A stretch of 64,000 nt of DNA, from the NCBI RefSeq assembly GCF_020215645.1, contig NZ_CP084058.1, positions 7,130,001-7,194,000 on the forward strand, in the 5' to 3' direction. The translations under genes and the position numbers were made by a program. Under the pieces are notes generated by a model that saw nothing but the letters and a program-made list of their open reading frames with translations, had not been told where the DNA came from and did not search any database. Source of the stretch: Nonomuraea gerenzanensis. Its GTDB lineage: Bacteria; Actinomycetota; Actinomycetes; Streptosporangiales; Streptosporangiaceae. Positions 16,130-24,617 of the stretch are shown in pieces; the stretch's first letter is position 1; every line of letters starts with the position of its first letter.

Positions 16130-16987
16130 TCACGCGGGCGAGTCGCTCAGGATCTTCGCCTCTTCCTCCTCGATCCGCTGGTTCCACTCCCGCTTGGAGG
16201 ACTGCCAGCCGTCCTCGTCCCGCCCCAACCGCCAATAGCCGGAGATGGACAGCTGCTCCAGCGGCACCCCCCGCTCCACGCGCAGGTAGCGCCGCAACTC
16301 CTTGACGAACGTCGCCTCGCCGTGGACGAAGGCGTGCACCGTCCCGTCGAGGAACTTGGCCTCCCGCACCGCCCGCACCAGCGCCTCGCCGACCTGGCCG
16401 CCCCGGCGGTGCAGCCACACGATCTCGGCTGCGCAGGCCGTCGGCAGCTCCTGCTCCTCGGCCGGGTCCTCGACCTCGACGAAGACCTTGGCGGGCGCTC
16501 CCGCGGGCACCCGCTCCAGTGCCGCGCCGATGGCCGGCAGGGCGCTCTCGTCGCCGGCGAGCAGGTGCCAGTCGGCCTCTGCGCTGGGCGCGTAGGCGCC
16601 GCCGGGGCCAAGGAAGCGCACCACGTCACCCGGCTCGGCCTGCATCGCCCACGGGCCCGCGAGGCCCTGCGCGCCGTGGCAGACGAAGTCGATGGTGAGC
16701 TCCCGCGCCTGCGGGTCCCAGGAGCGGACGGTGTAGGTCCGCGTCACGGGCCACTGCTCGCGGGGCAGCTCCGCGCGGATCACCCCCATGTCGAACGGCT
16801 CCGGGTACGTCACCCCCGGCACCGGGAACAGCAGCTTCACGTAATGGTCGGTGAACTCTCCCGCGCTGAACGCGTCGAGCCCTTCGCCACCGAGCACCAC
16901 GCGGATCATGTGCGGGGTCAGCTGTTCGGTGCGCAGCACCACACTGGTGGTGCACCGAGGGGCACGCCGGGCCGGTTCCGTCGCCAT
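16130..16987 (-). CDS. siderophore-interacting protein (FAD-dependent ferric-siderophore reductase)
   Basis: 285-aa SIP/ViuB family flavoprotein that reduces Fe(III)-siderophore in the cytosol to release iron. Seen: N-terminal FAD-binding barrel with RTYTVRSWD (about residues 87-95) and the DFVCHG loop; NAD(P)H-binding half with HLLAGDESALPAI; and the C-terminal SGYWRLGRDEDGW signature. Length is typical. ATG 16987 has AGGAGGAG upstream. An iron box lies 21-39 nt upstream of the start, so it should be induced by iron starvation. No siderophore synthesis gene is nearby. Confidence 0.92.
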   Translation of the reverse strand: MATEPARRAPRCTTSVVLRTEQLTPHMIRVVLGGEGLDAFSAGEFTDHYVKLLFPVPGVTYPEPFDMGVIRAELPREQWPVTRTYTVRSWDPQARELTIDFVCHGAQGLAGPWAMQAEPGDVVRFLGPGGAYAPSAEADWHLLAGDESALPAIGAALERVPAGAPAKVFVEVEDPAEEQELPTACAAEIVWLHRRGGQVGEALVRAVREAKFLDGTVHAFVHGEATFVKELRRYLRVERGVPLEQLSISGYWRLGRDEDGWQSSKREWNQRIEEEEAKILSDSPA

Positions 16988-17007
16988 GGGGACTCCTCCT
17001 CGCTAGA

Positions 17008-17026
17008 TTAGGTAAGCCTAACTTAG
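17008..17026. promoter_or_regulatory. DtxR/IdeR-type iron box
   Basis: TTAGGTAAGCCTAACTTAG matches 15 of 19 positions of the palindromic actinobacterial iron box TTAGGTTAGGCTAACCTAA. It lies directly upstream of the siderophore-interacting protein gene, so iron-loaded DtxR/IdeR should repress it. Confidence 0.85.
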
Positions 17027-17208
17027 CTTCTTGACCGCCATGTGCCATGGCAGAAGGCCAAGCTGGCGGCAGATGTGGTAGGCCTGGTCCCGCAGCCCGT
17101 CGAGGGGGCGTTATCGCGGCGAGGTCGGGCTCGAAGCGGCGTTCTGCGCGACGGCGAGTGGGGGTGAGGGAACGTGCCTCGCCCAGCGGAGTGGTGCTCA
17201 TACCGACG

Positions 17209-17439
17209 GGGCGGGCGAGCCGGGCCCGACGGGGCGCCGGACCTAGCGCGGCGGGCACGGCCGTCGCGGCGGCGGGCGCCGGGCAGGTGGTGGACGCGTT
17301 CGGCGCGCACGGGGGCTTCGCGCTGGCAGCGGCGGCCACTGCGACGATGGCGGCGCTGGCGGGCGGGTACGCCCTCACCCGCGCCAGACCCCGCTCACCC
17401 GCGAACGGTACGAGCGCCTCAACGACGCGTCGAGCCTGA
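17209..17439 (+). pseudogene. decayed 3' end of an MFS transporter
   Basis: In one frame, positions about 17240-17380 encode AGTAVAAAGAGQVVDAFGAH followed by a hydrophobic helix and GGYALTR, which resembles the last two helices of an MFS permease. It then runs to a stop at 17437-17439. Upstream of about 17209 the frame gives only basic low-complexity residues and no MFS N-terminus. I read it as a remnant, perhaps of a siderophore exporter once divergent from the SIP gene. The whole stretch 17040-17523 holds no other convincing gene. Confidence 0.4.
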
Positions 17440-17523
17440 CGCCGCAAATCCGCGGGAACCTGGAGACCTGGCACCGACGCCGTTCCCGGCAACTTCGCCC
17501 GGCCACCCGGCGTCTAACCCGCC

Positions 17524-20500
17524 GTGGAGCCATTGCTGGCGGGGGACCCGCCTCGGATCGGAGCGTACTGGCTGGCCGGGCGGCTGGGCTCGGGCGGCCA
17601 GGGCGTCGTCTACGAGGCCTACGACGCGGCGGGGACCAGGGTGGCCGTCAAGGTGCTGCACGCCGAGGCGCGCGACCGCTTCGCCAAGGAGGCGGAGGCG
17701 GCCCGCCGGGTGGCGTCGTTCTGCACGACCAGGGTGCTGGACGTCGAGCTCGGCGGGGACAGGCCGTACATCGTCAGCGAGTTCGTGCCGGGGCGGAGCC
17801 TGCGCCGGGCCGTACAGGACGGGCGCAGGTTCGCCGGTGACGACCTGCACCGGCTCGCGACCGCCGTGGCGACGGCGCTGACCGCCATCCACGACGCCGG
17901 CGTGATCCACCGCGACCTCAAGCCCGACAACGTGCTGCTCGGCCCGGACGGGCCGCGCGTGATCGACTTCGGCATCGCGCGCACCGCGGACATGTCGCTG
18001 ACCGGCACCGGCGAGATGGCGGGGACGCCCAGCTACATGGCGCCCGAGGTGTTCACCGGGCAGCGGGCGGGCACCGCGGCGGACGTGTTCGCCTGGGGCG
18101 CGGTGGTGGTGTTCGCGGCGACCGGCGAGGACCCGTTCCGCGCGGACCATCTGGGCGCCGTCGTGCACCGGGTGCTGACGGCGCAGCCCGACCTGAGCGC
18201 GCTGCCGGACCGGCTGGCCACGCTCGTCCGGGCGGCGCTGGACAAGGACCCCGCCGCCCGCCCGGCCGCGCGCGACCTGCTGCTGGCGCTGGTGGCGGGC
18301 GACGGCTCCGACATGGGCAGGCTGCTGGCGGCGGGCAGCCGCTCGGCCGCCGGCATGTACGTGCCGCAGACGGCCGACCCCGAGCTGGGCGCCATCGCCG
18401 AGGACGTCTACGCCTCCCTCGCGCCCGAGGAGCGCGACCTGGCGGCCGAGGTGTTCCTGCGCCTGGTGACGGTCACCGAGGACGGCCACGAGACGATCCG
18501 CTGGGCGACGCTCGACGAGCTGGCCGACGGCAGGCCCGAGATCGAGCGCATCCTGGAACGCTTCGCCTACCTGCTGACCCAGCGCGACGGCGCGGTCGCG
18601 CTCTCGCGTCCCGCGCTGCTGCGGGCGTGGCTGCGCCTGCGCCTGTGGGTGGACGCCGACCGGGAGGGGCTGGCCACGCTCGCCCAGCTCTCGGCCGCCA
18701 CCCGCCACTGGGTCGAGCACGGCCGCAAGGACGGTGACCTGCTGCAGGGCAGCCGCCTGGAACGGGTGCTCACCTGGGCGGCGGCCGGGCGCACGCACGT
18801 GCGGCTGACCAGCGCCGAGCGTTCCTTCCTGCACGCGGCCACCGCGCTGACCCGCAGACGCGCCACGCGCCGCCGCACGATCACGGCGGCGCTGGCCGGG
18901 CTGCTGGTGGTCACGGTGGTGGCGGCGGGCGCGGCCTTCGTGCAGGCCGAGCGGGCCGCCGAGCAGAGCAGGGCCGTCGCCCTGCAGCGCGACCAGGCCG
19001 TGGGCCGCCAGATCGCGGCCGAGGCGGACCGGTTGCGCACCACCGACCCGACCGTGGCGAGGCTGCTCAGCGTGACCGGGTGGCGGCTCGCGCCCGGACC
19101 CGACACCAGGCGGAGCCTGATGGGCTCGCTGACCATGCCGGAGCGTGCGGCCTTCCGCGATCCGGCCGTCAAGGGCGTGTCGGCGGCGGCGACGGCCGCC
19201 TCGGGCCGGATCAGGGCCGTGGCCGGTGAGGACGGCGTGCGCGTCCACGACGTGCCGGGCGGGCGGCAGCGCGCGTACTGGGCGTGGCCGCGCGGGTTCG
19301 CCGCGCTGCCGATCAGGGCGGCGCTCAGCCCCGGCGGCGCGACGCTGGTCGTGCTGAACGGGCTCACCATGTCCGCCTGGGACACGATGACGGGCAGGAA
19401 GCTGCGCGAGCGGGCGGTGGGCGCGGGCACGTCGCCTGACCTGGCCTTCGGCGACAACGAGGACCTCGTGAGCGTGACGCGGATGGGCTCGGTCGAGCTG
19501 GTCTGGAACGTCAGGACCGGCCGCACCCACCGGCCGCGCATGGAGGCCGGGCCGCTTCCCGTCATCTCGTCCTCCGGCGCGTTCATCGCGGGCATGGGGC
19601 TCAACGACGGGATGCGGGTGATCCGCCTGTCCGATCTGTCCGTGCTGCCGTGGTCGCCGAAGCAGTGCCACGCGATCGCCTTCTCCCCGGACAGCACCCG
19701 CATGTACTGCGCGAACGGCAGCATCCAGGCCTGGGACACGCGTACCGGCCGCCGGATCGCCGACGCGGACGAGCCGTTCTGGAACGCCCTCGACCACGGC
19801 GCCCGCCTGTGGGTGTCGGCGGACGGGACCCGGCTGCTCGGCCTGTACCAGAACACGATCAGGCTGTGGGCCGCCGAAAGCGGCGACGAGCTGTTCACCT
19901 ACCACGCCGAGGGCGAGCCCGAGCACGCGTGGATCGACGGCGCGGGCACCGTGCGCTACCTGCTCGGCACCTCGGTCGTCACGCTCGACGCCGGCTCGCG
20001 CGGCCTGACCGACACGCTCCCCGGCCGTGCCAGGGTGATCAGCCTCGGCGACGGCCCCGCGATGATCGCCGCCAGGCCGGACGACTTCCTGCGCACCTGG
20101 GACGGCAGCAAGCTGGGCCCGCCCCTGCCCGGCTCGCAGGAGGCGGCCGGCGTTCAGCTCGACCCCCAGGCCAGACGGCTGGTGGGCGTGAAGGACACCA
20201 GGACCCTGCACGCGTGGGACGTGGCCACCGGGCGGGCGCTGTGGACCTGGCCGGTCCCGCCCATGCAGGACATCGTGGCCATGACGTTCACCCCGGACGG
20301 CGGCAGGCTGGTGCTCTCGCTCGCCGAGAACAGCCAGCGGGACGCGCGCAACGAGCTGCTCGTGCTCGACGCCGCCGGAGGCAAGGTGCTCGAGCGGCAC
20401 CGGCTCGACACCGCCACCGGCGACCTCGCCGCCGTGCACACGGGCAAGGCCGTGGTGACCAGCGTCGGCAGGATGCTCGACCTGGACACCGGGCGGCTGA

Positions 20501-20985
20501 CGGGGGCCGGCTTCAGCAGCGGGGAGATCGGCGCCATCGCGGCCGCCCGCACCAGGCCGCTGGTCGCCTTCGGCTTCACCGCGGTGCAGCTCTGGGACCA
20601 CGCCGAGGGCGTCGAGCTGCCGCCCGCGCTGCGCCCGGCGGGTGCCGTCAGCATCTCCGACATCGCCTTCAGCCACGACGGCACGCTGGTCGCCGCGGTC
20701 AGCAGCACGCGGCAGGAGGAGTACTTCGTACACGTCTGGGACGTGGCCACCCGGCAGGAGCTGGCCGCCGTCCCGATCGGGTTCGGCGACGAGCTGCGCT
20801 TCAGCGCCGACGACAGCGTGCTGCAGGCCGGCGTGCGCAACTACCGGACCGTCACCACGATCCCGGTCGAGGGCGACGCGGTGGCGGCGCAGGTGTGCGA
20901 GCGAGCCGGCCGCACGCTGTCGCGGCAGGAATGGTCCCGGTACCTGGGCGGCGTCCCCTACCGCGACCCGTGCCCGCACCGGTAA
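17524..20985 (+). CDS. Ser/Thr protein kinase fused to nSTAND1-type helical domain, TM helix and WD40-like propeller
   Basis: 1153 aa. Hanks-type kinase at residues 12-270: glycine loop GSGGQGVVY, Lys43 in VAVKVL, catalytic HRDLKPDN (Asp131), DFG 148-150, APE 173-175; all essential residues are present. Residues about 285-450 match the helical domain that follows the NTPase in the nSTAND1 protein of this window (LAPEERDLAAEVFLRLVTVT; ALLRAWLRLRLWVD). A TM helix lies at about 455-475 and a degenerate WD40 propeller follows to the C-terminus. The end (CERAGRTLSRQEW...YRDPCP) matches the nSTAND1 tag. Start is GTG 17524. Confidence 0.92.
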   Translation: MEPLLAGDPPRIGAYWLAGRLGSGGQGVVYEAYDAAGTRVAVKVLHAEARDRFAKEAEAARRVASFCTTRVLDVELGGDRPYIVSEFVPGRSLRRAVQDGRRFAGDDLHRLATAVATALTAIHDAGVIHRDLKPDNVLLGPDGPRVIDFGIARTADMSLTGTGEMAGTPSYMAPEVFTGQRAGTAADVFAWGAVVVFAATGEDPFRADHLGAVVHRVLTAQPDLSALPDRLATLVRAALDKDPAARPAARDLLLALVAGDGSDMGRLLAAGSRSAAGMYVPQTADPELGAIAEDVYASLAPEERDLAAEVFLRLVTVTEDGHETIRWATLDELADGRPEIERILERFAYLLTQRDGAVALSRPALLRAWLRLRLWVDADREGLATLAQLSAATRHWVEHGRKDGDLLQGSRLERVLTWAAAGRTHVRLTSAERSFLHAATALTRRRATRRRTITAALAGLLVVTVVAAGAAFVQAERAAEQSRAVALQRDQAVGRQIAAEADRLRTTDPTVARLLSVTGWRLAPGPDTRRSLMGSLTMPERAAFRDPAVKGVSAAATAASGRIRAVAGEDGVRVHDVPGGRQRAYWAWPRGFAALPIRAALSPGGATLVVLNGLTMSAWDTMTGRKLRERAVGAGTSPDLAFGDNEDLVSVTRMGSVELVWNVRTGRTHRPRMEAGPLPVISSSGAFIAGMGLNDGMRVIRLSDLSVLPWSPKQCHAIAFSPDSTRMYCANGSIQAWDTRTGRRIADADEPFWNALDHGARLWVSADGTRLLGLYQNTIRLWAAESGDELFTYHAEGEPEHAWIDGAGTVRYLLGTSVVTLDAGSRGLTDTLPGRARVISLGDGPAMIAARPDDFLRTWDGSKLGPPLPGSQEAAGVQLDPQARRLVGVKDTRTLHAWDVATGRALWTWPVPPMQDIVAMTFTPDGGRLVLSLAENSQRDARNELLVLDAAGGKVLERHRLDTATGDLAAVHTGKAVVTSVGRMLDLDTGRLTGAGFSSGEIGAIAAARTRPLVAFGFTAVQLWDHAEGVELPPALRPAGAVSISDIAFSHDGTLVAAVSSTRQEEYFVHVWDVATRQELAAVPIGFGDELRFSADDSVLQAGVRNYRTVTTIPVEGDAVAAQVCERAGRTLSRQEWSRYLGGVPYRDPCPHR

Positions 20986-21005
20986 GCCGCGACGTCGTGC
21001 GGCTT
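20984..21005 (+). terminator. possible hairpin terminator after the kinase gene
   Basis: AAGCCGC (20984-20990), 8-nt loop, GCGGCTT (20999-21005). The stem begins within the stop codon TAA. There is no long T run, so termination is uncertain. Confidence 0.3.
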
Positions 21006-21027
21006 GCCCAGTGGCTAAGCTGCGCGC

Positions 21028-21600
21028 ATGGCACGCGTTCTCCTCTTGCACTCGATGTACGGTCTCCGGCCCGCCGTCCACCAGGCAGCCGACCGGTTGC
21101 GGGCGGCCGGTCACGGGGTGCACGTCCCCGACCTGTACGACGGCCGGGTCGTGGACACCGCCGAGGAGGGGCTCGCGATCAAGGAGGAGATCGGCCGCGA
21201 CGAGCTGCTGAAGCGGGCCGTGGCCGCCGCGGCCCCGCTGTCCGACGAGCGCCTGGTCTACGCGGGCTTCTCGCTCGGCGCGGCGATCGCGCAGAACCTC
21301 GCCCTGGGCGACGAGCGTTCCCTCGGCCTGCTGCTCATGCACGGCACCTCCGACATGGCCGAGGGGGTCTCGGCCGACGACCTGCCCGTCCAGCTGCACG
21401 TCGCCGACCCCGACACCCACGAGCCGGTCGACTGGCTGAACACCTGGTACCTCGGCATGCGCAGGGCCAGGGCCGACGTGGAGGTCTTCCGCTACCCCGG
21501 CGTGGGGCACCTGTTCACCGATCCTGACCTGCCCGACTACAACGCCGAGGCGGCCGAGCGCGCCTGGGCGATCGCGCTGGACTTCCTCGCCGACCTGTGA
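21028..21600 (+). CDS. dienelactone hydrolase family alpha/beta hydrolase
   Basis: 190 aa, DLH fold. It opens RVLLLHSMYGL, has the nucleophile elbow GFSLGA (Ser instead of the Cys of true dienelactone hydrolases), Asp in HVADPDTHEPVDW, and His in GVGHLFTDPDL. The Ser nucleophile and short length fit esterase-like members of unknown substrate. It stands alone between the kinase gene and the membrane-protein/two-component operon. ATG 21028. Confidence 0.83.
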   Translation: MARVLLLHSMYGLRPAVHQAADRLRAAGHGVHVPDLYDGRVVDTAEEGLAIKEEIGRDELLKRAVAAAAPLSDERLVYAGFSLGAAIAQNLALGDERSLGLLLMHGTSDMAEGVSADDLPVQLHVADPDTHEPVDWLNTWYLGMRRARADVEVFRYPGVGHLFTDPDLPDYNAEAAERAWAIALDFLADL

Positions 21601-21658
21601 TCCGCCCTTCGGCGGAGGTGCGGCGGCCCGCAGGGGGCGGGATCCGCCGAACGGCGGA
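21601..21658. promoter_or_regulatory. paired identical palindromes before the two-component operon
   Basis: TCCGCC-CTTC-GGCGGA at 21601-21616 and TCCGCC-GAAC-GGCGGA at 21643-21658: same 6-bp arms, different 4-nt spacers, 42 bp from start to start (four helical turns). They could be two operator sites, or two RNA hairpins that can re-pair with each other. The first could also terminate the hydrolase gene. Confidence 0.4.
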
Positions 21659-21693
21659 TGGGCGCGGCGCCCGCCCGGCCTGAGGCTGGGGTC

Positions 21694-22884
21694 ATGCGGA
21701 AATTCATGGCGAGCTGGCCCCGGTGGGCCGGGTACGCGGCGGCCGCGTGGTCGCTGGGTTACGGGGTGCTGGGGCTGTTCTGGGCGCTCGGCGGAAGCGG
21801 GTTCCCGTTCGGCAGGACCGATCCCGACTGGGAGCCCGGCCTGTCGGTGCTCGGGGCGGCGACCCCCGAGGTGGCGGCGCCGCTGATCGCGGTGCTGGGC
21901 GCGCTGGGGTCGGTCGCCGGGCTGGCGATCGCGCGCGGGGTGCGGCGGGGCCGACCGTTGCTGCTCGGGTTCGCCTGGGTGGCGGCGGCCGGGCTGACCG
22001 TGGTCGTGCCCGACAACCGGGTGCTGATGCTGGTGGCGTACGCGCCGCTGCTGGCGGTGTTCGTCTTCACCGGCGTGCCGGGCGGGCAGCCGATGGCCGA
22101 GCTGGTGCCGTGGTCGCGGGTCAACCTGTTCATCGTGCTGGCGGGCGGGCTGCTGTGGGCGCTGGCGGCGCTGGCCTACCAGCGGCGGACGGCCGGTAGG
22201 TGCGTGGCCTGCGGGCGGGGCGGGCACCGTACGGCACGCTGGGCCACCCCGGCGGCGGCGCGGCGCTGGGGGCTGTGGGCGGTGGTGGTCGCGGCGGCCA
22301 TCCCCGCCGTCTACGACGCCAGCCGCTTCGCCTGGGCGGCGGGCATCCCGCTGGGGATCACCGAGGAGTTCTGGCGGTGGCTGGACGAGTCGGGGCTGCG
22401 CTGGGCCGGGCTGTTCCTCAGCCTGATGGGGCTGGGCGGGGCGATCCTCACGCTCGGGCTCGTGCAGCGCTGGGGTGAGGTCTATCCGCGGTGGATCTGG
22501 TTCAGGGCTGGCCGGCCGGTGCCGCCGATGCTGGCGGTCGTGCCCGCCTCCATCGTGTCGGTGATCGTGCTGTCGGGAGGGCTGACGTTCTGGCGGCTGC
22601 GCATGGTGCACGACTACGCATGGGACATGTGGGCCACTTGGGCGCCGTCGCTGGTGTGGCCGGTGTGGGGGGTGGCGCTGGCCGTCGCGACCCTCGCCTA
22701 CCACCTGCGCCGGCGAGGGGCGTGCCGGTCTTGCGGACGCGGCGGGCCGGCGGACGCGCACAGCGGACCTCAGGAGGCGCGGCTGGTGGAAGCACCCGAG
22801 GAGCCGCAGGAGGTGCGGCCGGTGAACGCCCCCGGCGAGCCCCAGGAGGCGCGGCCGGTGGCCGTGCATGGTGAGCAGCCGTAG
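21694..22884 (+). CDS. polytopic membrane protein with repetitive C-terminal tail
   Basis: 396 aa from ATG 21694 (MRKFMASWPRW; an upstream ATG at 21658 is less likely). About nine or ten hydrophobic helices, Arg-rich loops, and two Cys-containing loops CVACGRGG and CRSCGRGG that look alike and could bind a metal or reflect an internal duplication. The last 45 residues are an imperfect 13-14-residue repeat with EPQEARPV. The next gene, a histidine kinase, starts directly after this stop, so the protein is probably part of the same signalling or transport unit. Family unknown. Confidence 0.75.
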   Translation: MRKFMASWPRWAGYAAAAWSLGYGVLGLFWALGGSGFPFGRTDPDWEPGLSVLGAATPEVAAPLIAVLGALGSVAGLAIARGVRRGRPLLLGFAWVAAAGLTVVVPDNRVLMLVAYAPLLAVFVFTGVPGGQPMAELVPWSRVNLFIVLAGGLLWALAALAYQRRTAGRCVACGRGGHRTARWATPAAARRWGLWAVVVAAAIPAVYDASRFAWAAGIPLGITEEFWRWLDESGLRWAGLFLSLMGLGGAILTLGLVQRWGEVYPRWIWFRAGRPVPPMLAVVPASIVSVIVLSGGLTFWRLRMVHDYAWDMWATWAPSLVWPVWGVALAVATLAYHLRRRGACRSCGRGGPADAHSGPQEARLVEAPEEPQEVRPVNAPGEPQEARPVAVHGEQP

Positions 22885-23862
22885 GTGGCTAGGCTCGCGG
22901 TCGTGAAGCGGTACGGCGAGGCGAGGGTCACGGTGGCCGGGGTGGCGGGGGTCGCCGGGGCGCTGTCGCTCGCGGTCACGCTGGCGCATCCGCTGGCCGG
23001 GTGGGCGGGCGTCAACGCGGCGGCGCTGGTGGTGGAGGTGTCGGTGCTCCTGGTGCTCACCGTCCTCACCGTCCGGCGCTCCCCCGCCCGCCAGGCAGCC
23101 TGCTGCGCGGCGCTGACCGGCTCGGCGGTGGCGCTCATCCTGCTGCGCGCCGTGTGGCAGGGCCCGCCGCCGCTGGTGCTGGGCGCGTGCGCCGCCTGGG
23201 CGCTCGGCGCGGTGGCGGCCACCGGGGTGGGCCTCTACCTGCGCAGATTGGACGACAACCGCCGGCGGGCCATCGCGGAGGCCACCCGGGCGCAGCGGCT
23301 CGGGCTGGCCCGCGACCTGCACGACTTCGTCGCCCACGACGTCAACGGCATGCTGGTGCAGGCCCAGGCCGCCCAGGTGGTGGCCGGCTCGCTGCCGGAG
23401 CCGGTCGCCGACGCCCTGCGCCGCATCGAGGACGCGGGGCAGCGGGCGCTGGCCTCCCTCGACCGTACGGTGCACGCGCTGGGCGAGCGGGGGCCGGGGA
23501 TCGAGGGGCTGGCGCGGCTGGCCGACGCGTTCTCGCCGGGGGTGCGGGTGGAGCTGGCGGTCGAGCCGGGGCTGGCGGCGCGGCACGAGGTGTCGTCCCT
23601 GGCCTACCGTGTGGTGACCGAGGCGCTCACGAACGTGCGCCGGCACGCGCCACGGGCCACGTCCGTGGTGGTGGAGGTCCGTGAGGAGGGTGGTGTGCTG
23701 CGGGTGCGGGTGGCGGACGACGGTGGCGGCAGCTCGCCGAGCACGAGGATCGGCGGGTTCGGGCTCGCGGGCCTGGCCGACCTGCTGGAGGCGCGCGGCG
23801 GGCGGCTGACGGCGGGCCCGCATGGTGGCGGCTGGCAGCTCGACGCGGAGATCCCCGCATGA
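22885..23862 (+). CDS. NarL-type sensor histidine kinase
   Basis: 325 aa. Four or so N-terminal TM helices (about 15-120) with little extracellular sequence; HisKA_3 dimerisation box ARDLHDFVAHDVNGMLVQ, where the His is the phosphoacceptor; then HATPase with the N-box EALTNVRRHAP, G1 VADDGGG and G2 GGFGLAGL. The start GTG 22885 abuts the previous stop; GTG 22903 is an alternative. The response regulator follows 109 nt later. Signal unknown; intramembrane sensing is likely. Confidence 0.9.
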   Translation: MARLAVVKRYGEARVTVAGVAGVAGALSLAVTLAHPLAGWAGVNAAALVVEVSVLLVLTVLTVRRSPARQAACCAALTGSAVALILLRAVWQGPPPLVLGACAAWALGAVAATGVGLYLRRLDDNRRRAIAEATRAQRLGLARDLHDFVAHDVNGMLVQAQAAQVVAGSLPEPVADALRRIEDAGQRALASLDRTVHALGERGPGIEGLARLADAFSPGVRVELAVEPGLAARHEVSSLAYRVVTEALTNVRRHAPRATSVVVEVREEGGVLRVRVADDGGGSSPSTRIGGFGLAGLADLLEARGGRLTAGPHGGGWQLDAEIPA

Positions 23863-23971
23863 CGGCCCGCCAGGACGCGCGTGCGCCGCGCGAGGCGACT
23901 CACACGCGGGCGCCACGCAAGGCACCACTCGCGCACGCTCCACACAGCAAGACGGAGACCCGGGGAGTGCG

Positions 23972-24598
23972 ATGACGACGCGGATCCTGCTCGCCGACGA
24001 CCAGGAGGACGTGCGGATCGGCTTCCGGCTGATTCTCGACGCCCAGCCCGACATGACCGTGATCGGCGAGGCCGCCGACGGCACGCGCGCGGTCCAGCTG
24101 GCCCGCCACCTGCGCCCCGACGTGGTCCTCGCCGACATCCGCATGCCCGGCCTGGACGGCCTGGAGGTCACCAGGCGGCTGGCGGCCGAGACCCGCGTGA
24201 TCGTCGTGACGACGTTCGACCTGGACGAGTACGTCCACACCGCCCTGCGCGAGGGCGCCTGCGGCTTCCTGCTGAAACGGTCGGGCCCCGCCCTGCTGGT
24301 GGAGGCGGTGCGCGCGGCGATGGCGGGCGACACCCTGATCAGTCCCCAGGTGACCGTACGCCTGCTCCAGGGCCTGACCCGCAAGCCACCACCACCGCTG
24401 GACGACCCGCTCACCGCCCGCGAGCTGGAGATCGCCCGCCTGGTGGCGCGCGGGCACACCAACGCCCGGATCGCCGGCGAGCTGACCATCAGCCTGGGCA
24501 CGGTGAAGACGCACATCGGCCACATCCAGCGCAAGGTGGGCGCCGCCAACCGGGTCGGCATCGCCGCCTGGGCCTGGAGCACCGGACAGGTGACCTGA
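23972..24598 (+). CDS. NarL/LuxR-family response regulator
   Basis: 208 aa. Receiver domain: acidic pair in LLADDQEDV, phospho-acceptor Asp in VVLADIRMPGLDG, Thr in VVTTFDLDEYV, Lys in FLLKRSGPA. C-terminal LuxR helix-turn-helix: LTARELEIARLVARGHTNAR and GTVKTHIGHIQRK. It is the partner of the preceding kinase. ATG 23972 with CGGGGAG upstream. It may bind the paired palindromes at 21601-21658. Confidence 0.93.
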   Translation: MTTRILLADDQEDVRIGFRLILDAQPDMTVIGEAADGTRAVQLARHLRPDVVLADIRMPGLDGLEVTRRLAAETRVIVVTTFDLDEYVHTALREGACGFLLKRSGPALLVEAVRAAMAGDTLISPQVTVRLLQGLTRKPPPPLDDPLTARELEIARLVARGHTNARIAGELTISLGTVKTHIGHIQRKVGAANRVGIAAWAWSTGQVT

Positions 24599-24617
24599 CG
24601 CGAGAGAGGACCACCAG

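Noticed and set aside
17419..24582. Very long open reading frame on the minus strand opposite the kinase, hydrolase and two-component genes
   Set aside because: It is a shadow produced by high GC: the plus-strand proteins have complete family motifs, while this frame has Gln/Arg/His/Pro-rich low-complexity sequence and no domain.
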